A stretch of 64,000 nt of DNA, taken from the NCBI GenBank assembly GCA_021738725.1, contig JAIPBE010000009.1, positions 1-64,000 of the forward strand, given 5' to 3'. Positions 8,568-17,586 of the stretch are shown piece after piece. The notes under the pieces are model-generated. The model worked only from the letters and a program-made list of their open reading frames with translations. It did no database searches and was not told the origin of the DNA. The DNA comes from Saprospiraceae bacterium (GTDB lineage: Bacteria > Bacteroidota > Bacteroidia > Chitinophagales > Saprospiraceae). Both the position numbers and the translations under genes were made by a program. Positions within the stretch are counted from its first letter, which is position 1. Each line of letters begins with the position of its first letter.

Positions 8568-9632
8568 TTACAACCCCTTCACCACTCCCTTGATCTCCTG
8601 TTCCTGATCCATAGGAAAGATCAACAAAGCGTCTGTTTCATCCACGACGATCATATTGTTCATTCCTCTGATGACCACCGTTTTTCCAGGTTGTACACGA
8701 ATCAGATTCCCATTTGCATCCTGAATGATGGATTTTCCGGATTGAACAGCATTACCCTGTTCGTCTTTCTGTAATTCCGCATGAAGGGAACCCCAGGTGC
8801 CCAGATCACTCCAACCGATATCGGCCGGCAGGGTGTAGATATTCTCGGCCGATTCCATCACCGCGTAGTCGATCGAAATGTTCGGTGTCAAAGGGTATCG
8901 CTCCTCCAGGAGCTGATATTCTTCACTGGAATTGTAGGGCACTTCAGCCAACAGGTCACAGATCAGGGGCGCATACTCGCGTAGCGCTTTCACCATGCTT
9001 GTACCAGAGAAAATGAAAATCCCTGAATTCCAGATATAGTTGCCTTCATCCAGATATTCTTTCGCTGTTTCCAGATCGGGTTTTTCTTTGAACTCTACCA
9101 CCTTATGAATGCCCGATCCCACATCTTTCCCAAAATGGATGTATCCATACCCTGTATCCGGGCGGGATGGGTGGATGCCCAGGCAACAAATGGCATCATG
9201 ATCAGCGGTAAAAGACAACGCGATCCTGATCCGATCCAGGAAATCACTCTCCTTGAGGATCAGATGATCACTGGAGGCCACGACGATATTGGCCTCCGGA
9301 TCGATATCCAGGATCTTGTAGGTGGCATAGGCCATACACGGAGCGGTGTTATTTCGACTGGGTTCGCCCAGGATATTATCCTCAGGCAGCTTCGGCAGCT
9401 GTCGCGCCACCAGGTCTTCATACTTCCGATTGGTGACTACATAGATCCGCTCCTTCGGCACCAACGGTAAGAACCGCTCATAGGTCATCTGCAAAAGCGT
9501 CTTTCCCAATCCCAGGATGTCCAGGAACTGCTTGGGATGTGCCTCGGTACTGGCAGGCCAGAAGCGGGTACCTGCCCCTCCTGCCATGATCACCACGTAG
9601 GTGTTGTCGTTATTCTGTAGGCTATCTTTCAT
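8568..9632 (-). CDS. manC: Mannose-1-phosphate guanylyltransferase
   Basis: 354 residues, the length of a stand-alone guanylyltransferase without the C-terminal isomerase domain. It makes GDP-mannose from mannose-1-phosphate and GTP. The nucleotidyltransferase signature is near the start (VIMAGGAGTRFWPAS, about residues 14-28, then PKQFLDI). Further marks are ILGEPSRNNTAP (about 92-103), the FKEKPD region and NSGIF (about 197-201). Its product feeds gmd and fcl, which lie in the same direction further along, so the three encode a GDP-fucose route. A four-helix-bundle gene separates it from fcl. Confidence 0.93.
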   Translation of the reverse strand: MKDSLQNNDNTYVVIMAGGAGTRFWPASTEAHPKQFLDILGLGKTLLQMTYERFLPLVPKERIYVVTNRKYEDLVARQLPKLPEDNILGEPSRNNTAPCMAYATYKILDIDPEANIVVASSDHLILKESDFLDRIRIALSFTADHDAICCLGIHPSRPDTGYGYIHFGKDVGSGIHKVVEFKEKPDLETAKEYLDEGNYIWNSGIFIFSGTSMVKALREYAPLICDLLAEVPYNSSEEYQLLEERYPLTPNISIDYAVMESAENIYTLPADIGWSDLGTWGSLHAELQKDEQGNAVQSGKSIIQDANGNLIRVQPGKTVVIRGMNNMIVVDETDALLIFPMDQEQEIKGVVKGL

Positions 9633-9751
9633 TTTTAGTTTGGCTGTTCAAAGTTCAAGGACGGAGCCTGCCGGCTCGTCTGTTTAAAGTTCAAGGGAGT
9701 TCCTGATTCCTGCGTTCCTAATTCCTAATTCCTGAGATGTCGGGTTGGGGA

Positions 9752-10141
9752 TTATTTAAACTTATTACCTCTGTTTCCACTGTTTTTCAAATAGCGCATA
9801 AACCCGGCGATCTTGGCTGAAAGATAGCGTGCTTTCTCCTGCCAATGATTGAATTCTTCCTCTGTAATGAGGTTGCGGTCAAGGGCACGATAAAGTTGAG
9901 AGCGGGTTTCGCCACATGATCCTTTGGCGATGGACAGGTATTGAATGAATTCCCTGTTTCCATCTCGTTCAAACCCTTCTGCGATGTTATCCGATATAGA
10001 ACCGGATGATCTTCTAATTTGATCGATCAGATCAAATTGTTTGTGCCACCTGTCAGAACCTGAAATATCTGCCATCTCCCTTGCAAAGTCTCGCCCGAGT
10101 TGCCAGATCTCCATGTCCTCAAATCGTTGAAAGGTGGCCAT
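9752..10141 (-). CDS. Four-helix-bundle (23S rRNA intervening-sequence type) protein
   Basis: A 129-residue, mostly helical protein of the four-helix-bundle/S23 family. Signatures are the WQLGRDFAREM opening, QIRRSSGSISDNIAEGF (about residues 42-58), FIQYLSIAKGSCGETRSQL and a final helix rich in Lys/Arg. Members occur as free-standing passenger genes and inside rRNA intervening sequences; Avd of diversity-generating retroelements has the same fold. No reverse transcriptase or rRNA is nearby. The gene interrupts the manC-fcl order and is flanked on both sides by GGAATCAGGAA-type words in opposite orientation. A TATCTTTG box sits four bases before the ATG. Confidence 0.9.
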   Translation of the reverse strand: MATFQRFEDMEIWQLGRDFAREMADISGSDRWHKQFDLIDQIRRSSGSISDNIAEGFERDGNREFIQYLSIAKGSCGETRSQLYRALDRNLITEEEFNHWQEKARYLSAKIAGFMRYLKNSGNRGNKFK

Positions 10142-10145
10142 GCCT

Positions 10146-10153
10146 CAAAGATA
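10146..10153 (-). promoter_or_regulatory. Bacteroidota -7 box of the four-helix-bundle gene
   Basis: TATCTTTG on the minus strand, only four bases before the ATG at 10141, so the transcript would start at or very near the start codon. Confidence 0.6.
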
Positions 10154-10196
10154 CAAATGTGGAATCAGGAACGAAGGAACCAGGAATTGCCACGCA

Positions 10197-11138
10197 CTAG
10201 ACCCAAGGTTGATTTTTAGATTGGAGCAATTCCGAATAAACGTGCTGGATACCTTCCCGAAGGTCGATACGGTGTTGCCAACCCAGGGCATGCAGGCGAG
10301 AGACATCCATCAGCTTGCGAGGTGTGCCGTCCGGCTTGGTGGTGTCGTGGACGATATCACCTGAGTAGCCGACAATTTCTTTAATCATCAGAGCGAGATC
10401 TTTGATGGAGAGGTCCGTACCGGTGCCGACATTGAGGAATCCGGGGTCGTCCCAGTTTTGCATCAGGAAATAACTGGCATCGGCCAGATCATCGACATGC
10501 AGGAACTCACGTTTTGGACTGCCCGTGCCCCACATACTTACAGAGGGGGAGCCATTTTTCTTTGCCTCATGAAATTTGCGGATCAGCGCTGGTAGGACAT
10601 GAGAGGATTGCAGGTCGTAATTGTCATTCGGACCATACAGGTTTGTGGGCATCACGGAAATGGCAGAAAATCCATACTGGCTGCGGTAGGCATCACACAT
10701 TTTGATTCCAGCAATTTTTGCAATAGCGTAGGGTTCGTTGGTGGGCTCCAGCAAGCCAGTCAACAGGGACTCTTCTTTTAAAGGCTGTGGCGCGAGCTTG
10801 GGATAGATACAGGAGGATCCCAGGAAAAGTAATTTCTTCGCTCCATGTTGCCAGGCGGAATGGATGATATTATTCTGGATCTGCAGGTTGTCATACAGGA
10901 ACTCTGCGCGAAAGGTGTTGTTGGCCAGGATGCCGCCGACTTTCGCCGCGGCCAGGAAGACGTAATCCGGCTTTTCTTTCCGAAAAAACTCTTCTACCTC
11001 CGTTTGGCGGCGGAGGTCCAACTCGGCAGAGGTGCGGAGGGCGAAGTTGGTGTAGCCTTCGGCTTGCAGCTTGCGGAGAATGGCGGAGCCGACCATACCG
11101 CGATGACCTGCGATGTATATTTTAGAGGATTGGTTCAT
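10197..11138 (-). CDS. fcl: GDP-L-fucose synthase
   Basis: 313 residues. It converts GDP-4-keto-6-deoxymannose to GDP-L-fucose with NADPH (epimerase and reductase). This is a short-chain dehydrogenase fold with the dinucleotide motif GHRGMVGSA (residues 11-19), Ser108-Ser109-Cys110 of the catalytic region, and the Tyr137/Lys141 pair in YAIAK. Later [14 protein letters not shown] and the KPDGTPRKL stretch fit the substrate-binding domain. It acts directly after Gmd, encoded upstream in the same direction, with a GxxExxY gene between them. Confidence 0.95.
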   Translation of the reverse strand: MNQSSKIYIAGHRGMVGSAILRKLQAEGYTNFALRTSAELDLRRQTEVEEFFRKEKPDYVFLAAAKVGGILANNTFRAEFLYDNLQIQNNIIHSAWQHGAKKLLFLGSSCIYPKLAPQPLKEESLLTGLLEPTNEPYAIAKIAGIKMCDAYRSQYGFSAISVMPTNLYGPNDNYDLQSSHVLPALIRKFHEAKKNGSPSVSMWGTGSPKREFLHVDDLADASYFLMQNWDDPGFLNVGTGTDLSIKDLALMIKEIVGYSGDIVHDTTKPDGTPRKLMDVSRLHALGWQHRIDLREGIQHVYSELLQSKNQPWV

Positions 11139-11143
11139 ATTTT

Positions 11144-11160
11144 ACCACTAAGTGACTTAG
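11144..11160 (+). repeat. Left member of a 17-bp inverted repeat around the GxxExxY gene
   Basis: ACCACTAAGTGACTTAG here matches the reverse complement of 11697-11713 at 15 of 17 positions. The two copies enclose the GxxExxY gene and abut the fcl start and the gmd stop. Confidence 0.7.
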
Positions 11161-11272
11161 AGATCTATAGACTCTAGTTCAATAAAGAAATTCAATTCCA
11201 AACCTAAATGTTGTTATAATTGAGCACAATCAGTTCACTAAGAGATTCAATTTGTCAGTTCTTCAAAAGTAT

Positions 11273-11683
11273 TTATTCAGGTAATTGTTTGAAGTACTCG
11301 ATCACTAGAGGAACCAGGCCTTCATAAGTAATATTCCCAACATTAAAATTGATCAATAACCCTTTTGGTTTTTTCAGCAGTTTCATATAAGTCAGTAGCT
11401 GAGCTTGAAAAACTGGTGATATTTCTTCAACTGCCTTTAATTCCACGATTATTAAATCTTCAACGAGAAGATCAATGCGATAGTTTGATTTCAATGGCAC
11501 TCCTTTATATTGGACTGGCACCTCCAATTGTCTTTTGACCTTCAAACCATTTAACTCCAATTCCATGACGAGACTCTCTTCATAGATATTCTCCAAGAGC
11601 CCCGGTCCAAGTTCCTTGTGAACTTCAATTGCACTACCTACAATTCTATAGGCAATCTCATTGATCTCACTTTTGCTCTTCAT
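11273..11683 (-). CDS. GxxExxY protein
   Basis: 136 residues matching the GxxExxY family (PF13366): INEIAYRIVGSAIEVHKELG, then GPGLLENIYEESLVMEL (about residues 27-43) containing the name-giving GxxExxY, then a strand core with YRIDLLVED and LIIVELKAVE (about 65-83) that looks like a PD-(D/E)xK nuclease core (D..., E-x-K). The biological role of the family is unknown. It separates gmd from fcl and is enclosed by a 17-bp inverted repeat of CACTAAG words, so it looks like a passenger inserted into the GDP-fucose genes. Confidence 0.92.
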   Translation of the reverse strand: MKSKSEINEIAYRIVGSAIEVHKELGPGLLENIYEESLVMELELNGLKVKRQLEVPVQYKGVPLKSNYRIDLLVEDLIIVELKAVEEISPVFQAQLLTYMKLLKKPKGLLINFNVGNITYEGLVPLVIEYFKQLPE

Positions 11684-11696
11684 ATTTCTTAGTGAA

Positions 11697-11713
11697 CTAA
11701 GTGTCTTAGTGGT
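11697..11713 (-). repeat. Right member of the 17-bp inverted repeat around the GxxExxY gene
   Basis: Read on the minus strand this is ACCACTAAGACACTTAG. It overlaps the first base of the gmd stop codon region, and a further CACTAAG word lies beside it (11688-11695). Confidence 0.7.
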
Positions 11714-12825
11714 TATTCAAACTCATTCTTCACATCAAAGCCATGCTCCCGCAAGATCGCATCCTTCTTAAACACCTCCAGGTCCGACTGCACCATTTCG
11801 CTGACCATCTCCTGGAGCGAAGTAGTAGCGGTCCAGCCTAATTTCTCGCGAGCCTTAGTGGGGTCGCCGATGAGGAGTTCGACTTCGGCGGGGCGGAAGT
11901 AGCGGGGATCGACGGCGAGAACCTCCTTTCCGAGGTGGAGAGTGGGGTGTGGAGAGTGGAGAGTGGAAATGGCAGCGATCTCATTGACGCCAGTGCCTTT
12001 GAACTCCAGTTCGATGCCGACCTCGCGAAAGGCCATGCGCACGAACTCGCGGACGGAAGTGGTGACACCCGTAGCCAGGACAAAATCCTCAGGGGTATCC
12101 TGCTGGAGCATGAGATACATGCCTTCGACATAGTCGCGGGCATGACCCCAGTCGCGCTGAGCGTCCAGGTTGCCGAGCCAGAACTTGTCCTGGAGGCCGA
12201 GGGCAATGCGTGCCACCGCACGGGTGATCTTCCGGGTAACGAAGGTCTCCCCCCGGATCGGGGATTCGTGGTTGAAAAGGATACCATTGCAGGCGTACAT
12301 GTCGTAGGCCTCGCGGTAGTTCACTGCGATCCAGTAAGCATAGAGCTTGGCGACGCCATAGGGCGATCGTGGATAGAAGGGTGTGGTTTCACTTTGCGGG
12401 ACTTCCTGGACCAGACCATAAAGCTCAGATGTGGAGGCCTGGTAGTAGCGGGTCTTTTCCTGCAGACCGAGCAGGCGGATGGCCTCCAGGAGGCGGAGGG
12501 CGCCCAGGGCATCGACATTGGCGGTGTATTCCGGCGTCTCAAAGCTGACTTGTACATGGGATTGAGCCCCCAGGTTGTAGACTTCATCCGGCTGGACCTC
12601 CTGCATGATGCGGATGAGGTTGGTGGAGTCGGTCAGATCGCCATAATGGAGGATGAAATGCGCGTTGTCTACGTGGGGATCCTCATAGATATGGTCCACC
12701 CGCTGGGTATTGAAGAGGGAGGCCCGGCGCTTGATGCCATGGACGGTATAGCCCTTCTTGAGGAGAGATTCGGCGAGGTAGGCGCCATCCTGGCCGGTGA
12801 CTCCGGTAATGAGTGCAGTTTTCAT
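11713..12825 (-). CDS. gmd: GDP-mannose 4,6-dehydratase
   Basis: 370 residues. It converts GDP-mannose to GDP-4-keto-6-deoxymannose. The NAD(P) motif [10 protein letters not shown] is at residues 8-17. The catalytic set is Thr132 and Glu134 (ASTSELYG) and Tyr156/Lys160 (YGVAK). The Gmd hallmarks [16 protein letters not shown] (185-200) and [14 protein letters not shown] (305-318) are present. Oddly, residues about 287-302, normally a short loop before VDPRYFRP, read [16 protein letters not shown] and are encoded by CCACTCTCCA micro-repeat DNA of the kind found in the gaps of this window. The frame is intact and the active site untouched. Confidence 0.95.
   Translation of the reverse strand: MKTALITGVTGQDGAYLAESLLKKGYTVHGIKRRASLFNTQRVDHIYEDPHVDNAHFILHYGDLTDSTNLIRIMQEVQPDEVYNLGAQSHVQVSFETPEYTANVDALGALRLLEAIRLLGLQEKTRYYQASTSELYGLVQEVPQSETTPFYPRSPYGVAKLYAYWIAVNYREAYDMYACNGILFNHESPIRGETFVTRKITRAVARIALGLQDKFWLGNLDAQRDWGHARDYVEGMYLMLQQDTPEDFVLATGVTTSVREFVRMAFREVGIELEFKGTGVNEIAAISTLHSPHPTLHLGKEVLAVDPRYFRPAEVELLIGDPTKAREKLGWTATTSLQEMVSEMVQSDLEVFKKDAILREHGFDVKNEFE
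11932..11968 (-). repeat. CACTCTCCA micro-repeat array inside gmd
   Basis: The plus strand reads GAGGTGGAGAGTGGGGTGTG followed by further GGAGAGTGG words. The same words form gap sequence near 4440-4490. Here they keep the gmd frame open and encode a Ser/His/Pro/Leu loop. Confidence 0.75.
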
Positions 12826-13022
12826 AATTCCTGGTTGCGGTGCAAAGGTCGGAAAATGACGGTTAGTAGCGGTCAGTTGTCGGTAGTCGGTCAGGATTTA
12901 TAGATGGTTTAAGCAGCCTGACGTTTTGAGAGCTGCGAAATTGAAAGACGACTGTTCTCCCTCCCTGGAACGTAACAGAAATGAGATTTGAGCTCATCTT
13001 CATAGAGTTCGTACTTTTCAGC

Positions 13023-14174
13023 ATGAAGCCGGAACGCGTCTCCTTACCTGTGAAGAGGATTGGAATAATAGCCAACTCGGCTTGGAATATCCTTCACTTT
13101 AGATCCCCATTGGTGGAAATGTGGGAGGCTACAGGAATGAAGATTATTCTCCTTGCTCCGCCGGTTTCTGAAGGTTTTGTACTACCACCGGAGTGGTCGG
13201 AGCGGCATTGGGTTTGGTTGAGTGAGCTTACTCCCTATCGATCTGGACCTGTCTCCTTCCTTCTAGGATATAGACAATTGCGACGCTTGCTTCTTGAACT
13301 GGATCTGGATCAGCTTTATTCATTTACGGTCAAACCAAATATCCTGTCATCTTGGGCAAGCCGAGGGTTGAGGACCATAGTGGTGCCAACAATCACAGGG
13401 CTGGGTTCTGTCTGGATCAGAGGAGGCTGGAGACGATGGCTTTTGATGCTCCTGTATAGGATATCTTTACGGTCAACAGAACACGTGGTCTTTCACAATG
13501 CGGATGATCTTGACCTGTTCCTGAAGAAGAAGATCATTCTCTCTCATCAAAGCAGTGTCATCCCTGGTTCTGGTGTGGACACAAAGTATTACTTTCCGAG
13601 ATCAAAGCCCGCTGGATCTCCATTCACTGTTCTCTATATAGGAAGGTGGCTGATAGATAATGGGTTGAGGGAATTGGTCCAGGCCGCTAGCAAGGTGAAA
13701 ATGGTTCACCCGAATGTACATTTCCTGATCATTGGAAATGGATCTTCTCCGAATTCGTCGACTGTCCGAGAAAAGGAGATCCAGAGTTGGATAGCGGAAG
13801 GATGGGTTGAGCTTATGGAAGAACAGGTCGATATCCGGGAATGGATCGCGTTGAGTGATGTCGTGATCCTGCCGTCATGGCGGGAAGGGATGCCCCTCTC
13901 ACTGCTGGAGGCCATGAGCATGGAACGACCGGTGATTACAACAGATGTGCCCGGCTGCCGACAGTTGATGGAACAGGATGATGTTGGGTGGCTGATTCCG
14001 GTTGACGATTCGGCTGCCATAGCGGCTGCAATTATTGAGGCAATCGCCTGCTCGCCTGATGACCGAAAGAAGAAGGGTACATTGGCTCGGGAACTTGTTC
14101 GGAAGAAATATGCTCAGGAATGGATCGTAAGGGAATATAATCTACTGAGTCAATCATTTATTGTCCATGTCTGA
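13023..14174 (+). CDS. Glycosyltransferase, GT4 family
   Basis: 383 residues from the ATG at 13023; an in-frame ATG at 12981 would add 14 residues. Two Rossmann-like halves of GT-B type. The N-terminal start is IGIIANSAWNILHFRSPLVE, as in CapM/PglA-type enzymes, with VKPNI and ITGLGSV in the middle of the acceptor domain. The C-terminal donor half has VLYIGRWLIDNGLRELV (about 200-216), the WREGMPLSLLEAMSMERPVI stretch with the E-x7-E-type motif (about 285-304) and DVPGCRQL. It probably adds a sugar to a lipid-linked precursor on the cytoplasmic side. It overlaps the next gene by eight bases. Confidence 0.88.
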   Translation: MKPERVSLPVKRIGIIANSAWNILHFRSPLVEMWEATGMKIILLAPPVSEGFVLPPEWSERHWVWLSELTPYRSGPVSFLLGYRQLRRLLLELDLDQLYSFTVKPNILSSWASRGLRTIVVPTITGLGSVWIRGGWRRWLLMLLYRISLRSTEHVVFHNADDLDLFLKKKIILSHQSSVIPGSGVDTKYYFPRSKPAGSPFTVLYIGRWLIDNGLRELVQAASKVKMVHPNVHFLIIGNGSSPNSSTVREKEIQSWIAEGWVELMEEQVDIREWIALSDVVILPSWREGMPLSLLEAMSMERPVITTDVPGCRQLMEQDDVGWLIPVDDSAAIAAAIIEAIACSPDDRKKKGTLARELVRKKYAQEWIVREYNLLSQSFIVHV

Positions 14175-14898
14175 GCGGAAAGAACATCATCGAAGTGCCG
14201 AAGTAACAGCTTTTTTTAACGGGAGAGGAAAAGCCTATGCTGACAAAGTGGGGGGGGCTGACAAAATGTTCCGGTTTCCATATAAGGCCAGACTGGAATG
14301 TGCAGTTTGGGATATTGATCTTGACAGCGCAGATATCCTGGATATCGGGGCTGGTTCAGGGGAACTCTATAACAGAGTATCTCCCATGTCGGATGGAGCC
14401 AACTACTATGCATGCGATCTTTCAGTTGTACTTCTGGAGAGTCATAGGGCGTCAGATGAGCGAAAATGGTTAGGGGAGATTTTCGATGCTCCATTTCATG
14501 GATATAAATGGGATTACATCTTTTTAATAGGTGTTGTTGCCTACCTTTCCAATGAGAGCCTCGATCGACATATTTGTTATTTCAGGGAACATTTGCAGGA
14601 GCGAGGTCAGGTGATCCTGTCGATAACAAATGTTGAGGCCTGGTCTGTACAAATTCAACGGTTAACCCGTAGATATATCCCTCGGTCCTGGTTTCGATCA
14701 AAGACCATCGGTCAGTCTTTTTCCACCCTGGCCATGTCTTACATGGAGGTTGAGAAGAAATTTTCTCCGCTTTTTCAGGTGCACTTGAAGGGATACATTT
14801 TCCCCAGAAGAATCCCCTCATGGTTGGGCAGAAAATGGGCCCCTGAGTTCGTAGTAAGTTTTTGCTTTTTAGATCAACTTCCTCAAATAAATGACTGA
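14167..14898 (+). CDS. SAM-dependent methyltransferase
   Basis: 243 residues from the ATG at 14167, which overlaps the end of the glycosyltransferase gene; a TTG at 14161 is an alternative. Motif I for SAM binding is ILDIGAGSGEL (about residues 57-67), an acidic post-I residue lies in YACDLS, and WDYIFLIGVVAYL fits motif IV. The C-terminal part is basic and hydrophobic. The class I fold and its place between two glycosyltransferases suggest methylation of a glycan or its lipid carrier intermediate. The substrate is unknown. Confidence 0.8.
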   Translation: MSERKEHHRSAEVTAFFNGRGKAYADKVGGADKMFRFPYKARLECAVWDIDLDSADILDIGAGSGELYNRVSPMSDGANYYACDLSVVLLESHRASDERKWLGEIFDAPFHGYKWDYIFLIGVVAYLSNESLDRHICYFREHLQERGQVILSITNVEAWSVQIQRLTRRYIPRSWFRSKTIGQSFSTLAMSYMEVEKKFSPLFQVHLKGYIFPRRIPSWLGRKWAPEFVVSFCFLDQLPQIND

Positions 14899-16186
14899 TC
14901 CTGAGAAGTATCGCCTCCTGTCGGTCTGTTATTCCTTTCCTCCTGCCCGAGTAGCTGCAGCAATACGCATGTTCTATCTCCATCGGGAATTCAAGGCCCA
15001 TTTTGATTCCATTCATGTAATCTCGTCCATGGATCGAAACCTGATGGAACAGGATCCGGATCTGGTCCTTCCCGAGATCCCGGTACTGGATGTTCGTGCA
15101 TGGGATCCGCGTCATGTATGGGTCAGGCGTGAAGGTGGAAGACCCACACTCCCGGGACCTGTAAAACGAAATCGCCTGGTCCGCTGGGTATTGCGTGCTC
15201 GTGATACCTTTCCGCTGAATATCATCCTGGGAGACGGAGGGGTTATCTATATCCTCAGGGGTTATAAAATGGGTAGTGAGCTGGTCCGCAAGCGGGAAAT
15301 CACTCATCTGTTCACCACCTTCCGTCCCCTGTCTGATCATGTAATAGGCTGGTTGTTGAAATGGAATTTTCCCTATCTGGTATGGATTGCTGATATCCAG
15401 GATCCACCCGTTGATCCTACTCGTCGACATGTCTTAAATGGTCCTTGGCAACGGATGTGGTTTCGTTTCTTTTTGAAAAGAGCATCCATACTGACCACCG
15501 TCTCCAGGGGCGTTAAGGAAGGACTGACGGACTGGGGACCTCCTGTCGTAGTGATCCACAATTGGATGCCCTCATCACGGGTGGGATTGGACTCTGGTAT
15601 CAATATGGACGGATCTGTTTTCAGAGTGGTGTATACCGGAACGATCTATCCGGATCATCACCGTCCACAGTTGCTTTGGCAGGCAATCCGGAGAATGATC
15701 CCGGAATGGGCATCGCAGGGGATCACCCTGGAATTGCATTATGCCGGTCATGATGATGCGATCTGGGATCAATGGATGGTTAAGCACGGATTATCGAACT
15801 ATTCGATCCAGCATGGCCCATTGGCTCTGACCGAAGTACGTAGGCTGCAAGCTTCTGCCACGATGAATCTTTTATTGACATGGTCCAAACCCGGTCAGGT
15901 CTTGGGCATTCTTACCAGTAAGCTCTTTGATTATCTGGAGGCAGGTCGTCCCATTTTGGCGTTGGTCCATGGCATCATGGATCCTGAATTGAACGAATTG
16001 GTTGGGCAAGGCCATGGCTTGGTGATCACTACAGAAGACGAAGGTGCTCCCGAGAAATTCGACGCATTTGTGCGATATTGGACCGCAAAGGTATATCCAC
16101 CTTATAGAATAGACAGTGGCATTCGGTTGAAGGAGGAGGTCGCCCACATGATGGTGCACCATCCATTTCCTGCAGAGATCCGCTAG
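14891..16186 (+). CDS. Glycosyltransferase, GT4-like
   Basis: 431 residues, overlapping the methyltransferase stop by eight bases, so coupled. GT-B layout: N-terminal LLSVCYSFPPARVAAAIRM (the 'fPP..g....R...l' start of WbuB-like GT4 enzymes), mid-protein ADIQDPP and ILTTVSRGVKEGL, and a donor domain with VVYTGTIY (about 245) and SKLFDYLEAGRPILAL (about 365-380). It is probably a cytoplasmic sugar transferase of the surface-polysaccharide pathway. It is convergent with the deacetylase-like gene, only eight bases away, and no terminator was seen between them. Confidence 0.87.
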   Translation: MTDPEKYRLLSVCYSFPPARVAAAIRMFYLHREFKAHFDSIHVISSMDRNLMEQDPDLVLPEIPVLDVRAWDPRHVWVRREGGRPTLPGPVKRNRLVRWVLRARDTFPLNIILGDGGVIYILRGYKMGSELVRKREITHLFTTFRPLSDHVIGWLLKWNFPYLVWIADIQDPPVDPTRRHVLNGPWQRMWFRFFLKRASILTTVSRGVKEGLTDWGPPVVVIHNWMPSSRVGLDSGINMDGSVFRVVYTGTIYPDHHRPQLLWQAIRRMIPEWASQGITLELHYAGHDDAIWDQWMVKHGLSNYSIQHGPLALTEVRRLQASATMNLLLTWSKPGQVLGILTSKLFDYLEAGRPILALVHGIMDPELNELVGQGHGLVITTEDEGAPEKFDAFVRYWTAKVYPPYRIDSGIRLKEEVAHMMVHHPFPAEIR

Positions 16187-16194
16187 GAGAAAAG

Positions 16195-17586
16195 CTAACA
16201 GATGGACTCTTTCCAGGAATGCAATTGCTCCAGAATGGAGCGCATTTCTGAGCTGTTCCAATCGATATCGTCGAACGAGGAATTATGAACGTTAATACAC
16301 AGCTGTCCTGTCTGTTGGCGGTCCAGGAAGTTGTTCAATAAAGTTGTCATGGAAACCCTGGTTCGTTTCGCTTCATCCCGAAGAGCCTTATCCATGATGA
16401 TCAACGGCGTCTCGACCACCATGCTTTCCCGCTCGTCAGGAAAGGAATAGAGTGCATAGGTATACGCGGTGCCACACCGGAATCCGATCCGGTCTTGATA
16501 GCCAAGACTGAAATCATGTGTTATTCCACAGGCTTCCAGAACAGTGAGAGTGTCTGGAAAGGCAAAATGAAGATAATGTTGCCGACTGGTCCTGATCGCA
16601 GTATCCGTCAGTTCGCTTAGTCGATCTTTTTCCTTCCGCATCAGATCCTCCCGTTTCCAGGTCAGATAGGAAGGGTGGAGTCCGATGGTGTATCCACGAC
16701 TGGCGGCAAGATGGATCAGATTCAAAGCCTCACGGGAATCAATATCGTAATATCCTTCCAATGGCAATGCGCCTCCGGACATCAGGAACATACACTTTGG
16801 AGAGTCCTCAGCAGCATCCAGGAGTTGTTCGAATGTATCGTAAGGATCGACTGAATAGTTAATGACCTGGCCTAACCACCGGGTGAACATCCGATAAAAG
16901 GCTGAAAATTCACGTCGAAGAATTCGTCTGATAAAACCTCTCAGGGTTTTTAACCCATTGGGAAAGAGGCGAAGAGCATCCACATCATGTGTCCAAATGA
17001 GTTGGCGGCTCAGAGCATTAGGGGGATAACCCAGGACCCGAAAAAAGACCTCCACTAACTGGTCGACTACGGGGATTTGATGGAGTTTATGGTGTACGAG
17101 GAGATGTTCTTCTGCGCAAAGCATATCCCACCGATCGGTACGGCGCTCCCCAGGGTAATGTTCTTCAAATCGTGATATGTGAAAGAAGATTGTTTCAAAG
17201 AGATCGAATTGAAAGACATTTTTAATCAGTAATTCTTGATTGATTTGAGTCTTGCGTTGAACGGAATAATAATTTTCAGTAACATGTTTATAAGAATAGA
17301 TCTGTAGACCAGCAATAGGAGCATCTGCTTGAAAGAATACCTCCTGTTGAGGCACAAAGAAATCAAAGTTTGCGGCATTCGAATGGCCTTTCCCATAGCC
17401 GATTTGCACCCCTTCTGCTTGTTTAACATTGCGGATGTCTAGAGATAAATTTTCAGGTTTAAGTGGATGATTGTCAAGAAATCGGCTTACATAATCCAGT
17501 CTGGCTTGTTCTCTGGATGACAAATGCGATGCAATGATTGTTATCGTAGCCGCGGCATCATGGTTTGATAAAGTCCTCGAAGACAT
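16195..17586 (-). CDS. Polysaccharide-deacetylase-like protein (DUF7033 plus NodB-like)
   Basis: 463 residues. The N-terminal part (about 1-190) fits the Bacteroidota DUF7033-type domain. The second part starts with LIWTHDVDALRLFP (about residue 197), where THDVD is the metal-binding 'HDVD' of carbohydrate esterase family 4-like proteins, and later has IGLHPSYLT (about 305-313) with the second metal histidine and HLHFAFPDTL. It probably removes acyl groups from a glycan. Its start overlaps the stop of the acyltransferase-like gene by 46 bases; the two seem to form one unit. Confidence 0.8.
   Translation of the reverse strand: MSSRTLSNHDAAATITIIASHLSSREQARLDYVSRFLDNHPLKPENLSLDIRNVKQAEGVQIGYGKGHSNAANFDFFVPQQEVFFQADAPIAGLQIYSYKHVTENYYSVQRKTQINQELLIKNVFQFDLFETIFFHISRFEEHYPGERRTDRWDMLCAEEHLLVHHKLHQIPVVDQLVEVFFRVLGYPPNALSRQLIWTHDVDALRLFPNGLKTLRGFIRRILRREFSAFYRMFTRWLGQVINYSVDPYDTFEQLLDAAEDSPKCMFLMSGGALPLEGYYDIDSREALNLIHLAASRGYTIGLHPSYLTWKREDLMRKEKDRLSELTDTAIRTSRQHYLHFAFPDTLTVLEACGITHDFSLGYQDRIGFRCGTAYTYALYSFPDERESMVVETPLIIMDKALRDEAKRTRVSMTTLLNNFLDRQQTGQLCINVHNSSFDDIDWNSSEMRSILEQLHSWKESIC

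Noticed and set aside
9752-10141. Avd-like accessory of a diversity-generating retroelement
   Set aside because: The fold family is shared, but no reverse transcriptase, template repeat or variable repeat is nearby.
11935-12903. 322-codon open frame on the plus strand
   Set aside because: It is antisense to gmd, whose motifs and frame are complete.
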